NCBI RefSeq assembly: GCF_008710155.1
Contig: NZ_VYPZ01000010.1
Location: 62,001-126,000 of the forward strand
DNA from: Sphingobium limneticum
Lineage (GTDB): Bacteria; Pseudomonadota; Alphaproteobacteria; Sphingomonadales; Sphingomonadaceae
Direction: 5' to 3'
DNA length: 64,000 nucleotides
Part shown: one piece after another, positions 63,825 to 64,000 of the stretch
How the letters are laid out: the number at the start of each line of letters is the position of its first letter
Numbering within the stretch: position 1 is the stretch's first letter
Position numbers and translations under genes: made by a program
The notes under the pieces: generated by a model
The model's input: only the letters and a program-made list of their open reading frames with translations
Told to the model about the DNA's origin: nothing
The model's database searches: none

Positions 63825-64000
63825 TCAGGCGTTGCCCGCGACCGGTGCGTCGACGAAGCCCCACATCCGTTCCAGATTGTAGAAGCTGCGCACTTCAGGC
63901 TTGAACAGGTGGACGATCACGTCGCCGGCATCGATCAGCACCCAGTCGGCGACCGGCAGGCCTTCGACACGGGCGGAGCGGCCGGTTTCCTTCTTGATCC
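63825..64000 (-). CDS. rsfS: Ribosomal silencing factor RsfS, C-terminal part
   Basis: The last 58 codons of a gene starting beyond the window. Residues VADWVLIDAGDVIVHLFKPE and VRSFYNLERMWG match the end of the Iojap/RsfS fold that binds L14 and blocks subunit joining in starvation. The following rlmH in the same direction supports this. The N-terminal half is not visible. Confidence 0.9.
   Translation of the reverse strand, partial: IKKETGRSARVEGLPVADWVLIDAGDVIVHLFKPEVRSFYNLERMWGFVDAPVAGNA

Overview
The window is ordinary, gene-dense chromosome from a GC-rich alphaproteobacterium, most probably a member of the Sphingomonadaceae (Sphingobium/Sphingomonas type). The reasons are the TonB receptor/TetR/MFS uptake block, the rrf2-sufB-(unknown)-sufC-sufD-sufS-DUF59-sufA operon, a CDC48/VAT-like ATPase, and several families of short intergenic palindromes typical of the group. 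The genus cannot be fixed from sequence reading alone. I saw no insertion sequence, integrase, prophage, rRNA or CRISPR array. One tRNA is present, tRNA-Leu(GAG) at 48527-48613.

Layout. 1-4640: a TetR regulator divergent from a TonB-dependent receptor, followed by an MFS permease, with an operator-like palindrome between regulator and receptor. 4815-13492: housekeeping and scattered genes (prfC, an aldose-epimerase-like protein, a secreted protein, sufE, a lipoprotein, ggt, pyrD, an AraC-type regulator). 13611-19711: the SUF iron-sulfur operon, with an Rrf2 regulator in front, an unrecognised acidic protein between sufB and sufC, and a long SD-overlapping inverted repeat between sufC and sufD. 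19798-25361: an NAD(P)-binding epimerase-like protein, a 50-aa gene, an EamA exporter, threonine aldolase, ilvE and a UbiH-type hydroxylase. 25419-25680: a 30-codon hydrophobic peptide gene with a structured leader, resembling a type I toxin. 25700-34813: cytochrome b561, acs, a GST, a GGDEF protein, a LysR regulator, a candidate small RNA, the CDC48-like double AAA ATPase and a SAM methyltransferase. 34929-38937: a LuxR-type regulator, proA, and a kdsA operon headed by a small phospholipase A2-like protein. 38953-41456: a membrane-anchored alpha/beta hydrolase overlapping a cytochrome P450. 41453-48435: a four-gene operon (DUF2126 transglutaminase, fused circularly permuted ATP-grasp/alpha-E protein, second transglutaminase, 60-aa membrane peptide) of the predicted but uncharacterised peptide-ligation type. 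48527-55325: tRNA-Leu, a membrane-anchored protein and gltD-gltB. 55490-64000, all leftward: uppP, an NDUFA9-like protein, a GDT1 transporter, two paralogous secreted proteins, coq7, dsbB, ctp, an EnvC-like factor, rlmH and the end of rsfS.

Together the genes cover Fe-S cluster assembly, nitrogen assimilation (GOGAT), envelope synthesis (kdsA, uppP, EnvC, Ctp, rsfS/rlmH neighbourhood), quinone hydroxylation and substrate uptake. The least explained parts are the hydrophobic mini-gene at 25464, the PLA2-like protein at 38644, the transglutaminase/ATP-grasp operon, and the orphan terminator-ended transcripts near 12450 and 31650.
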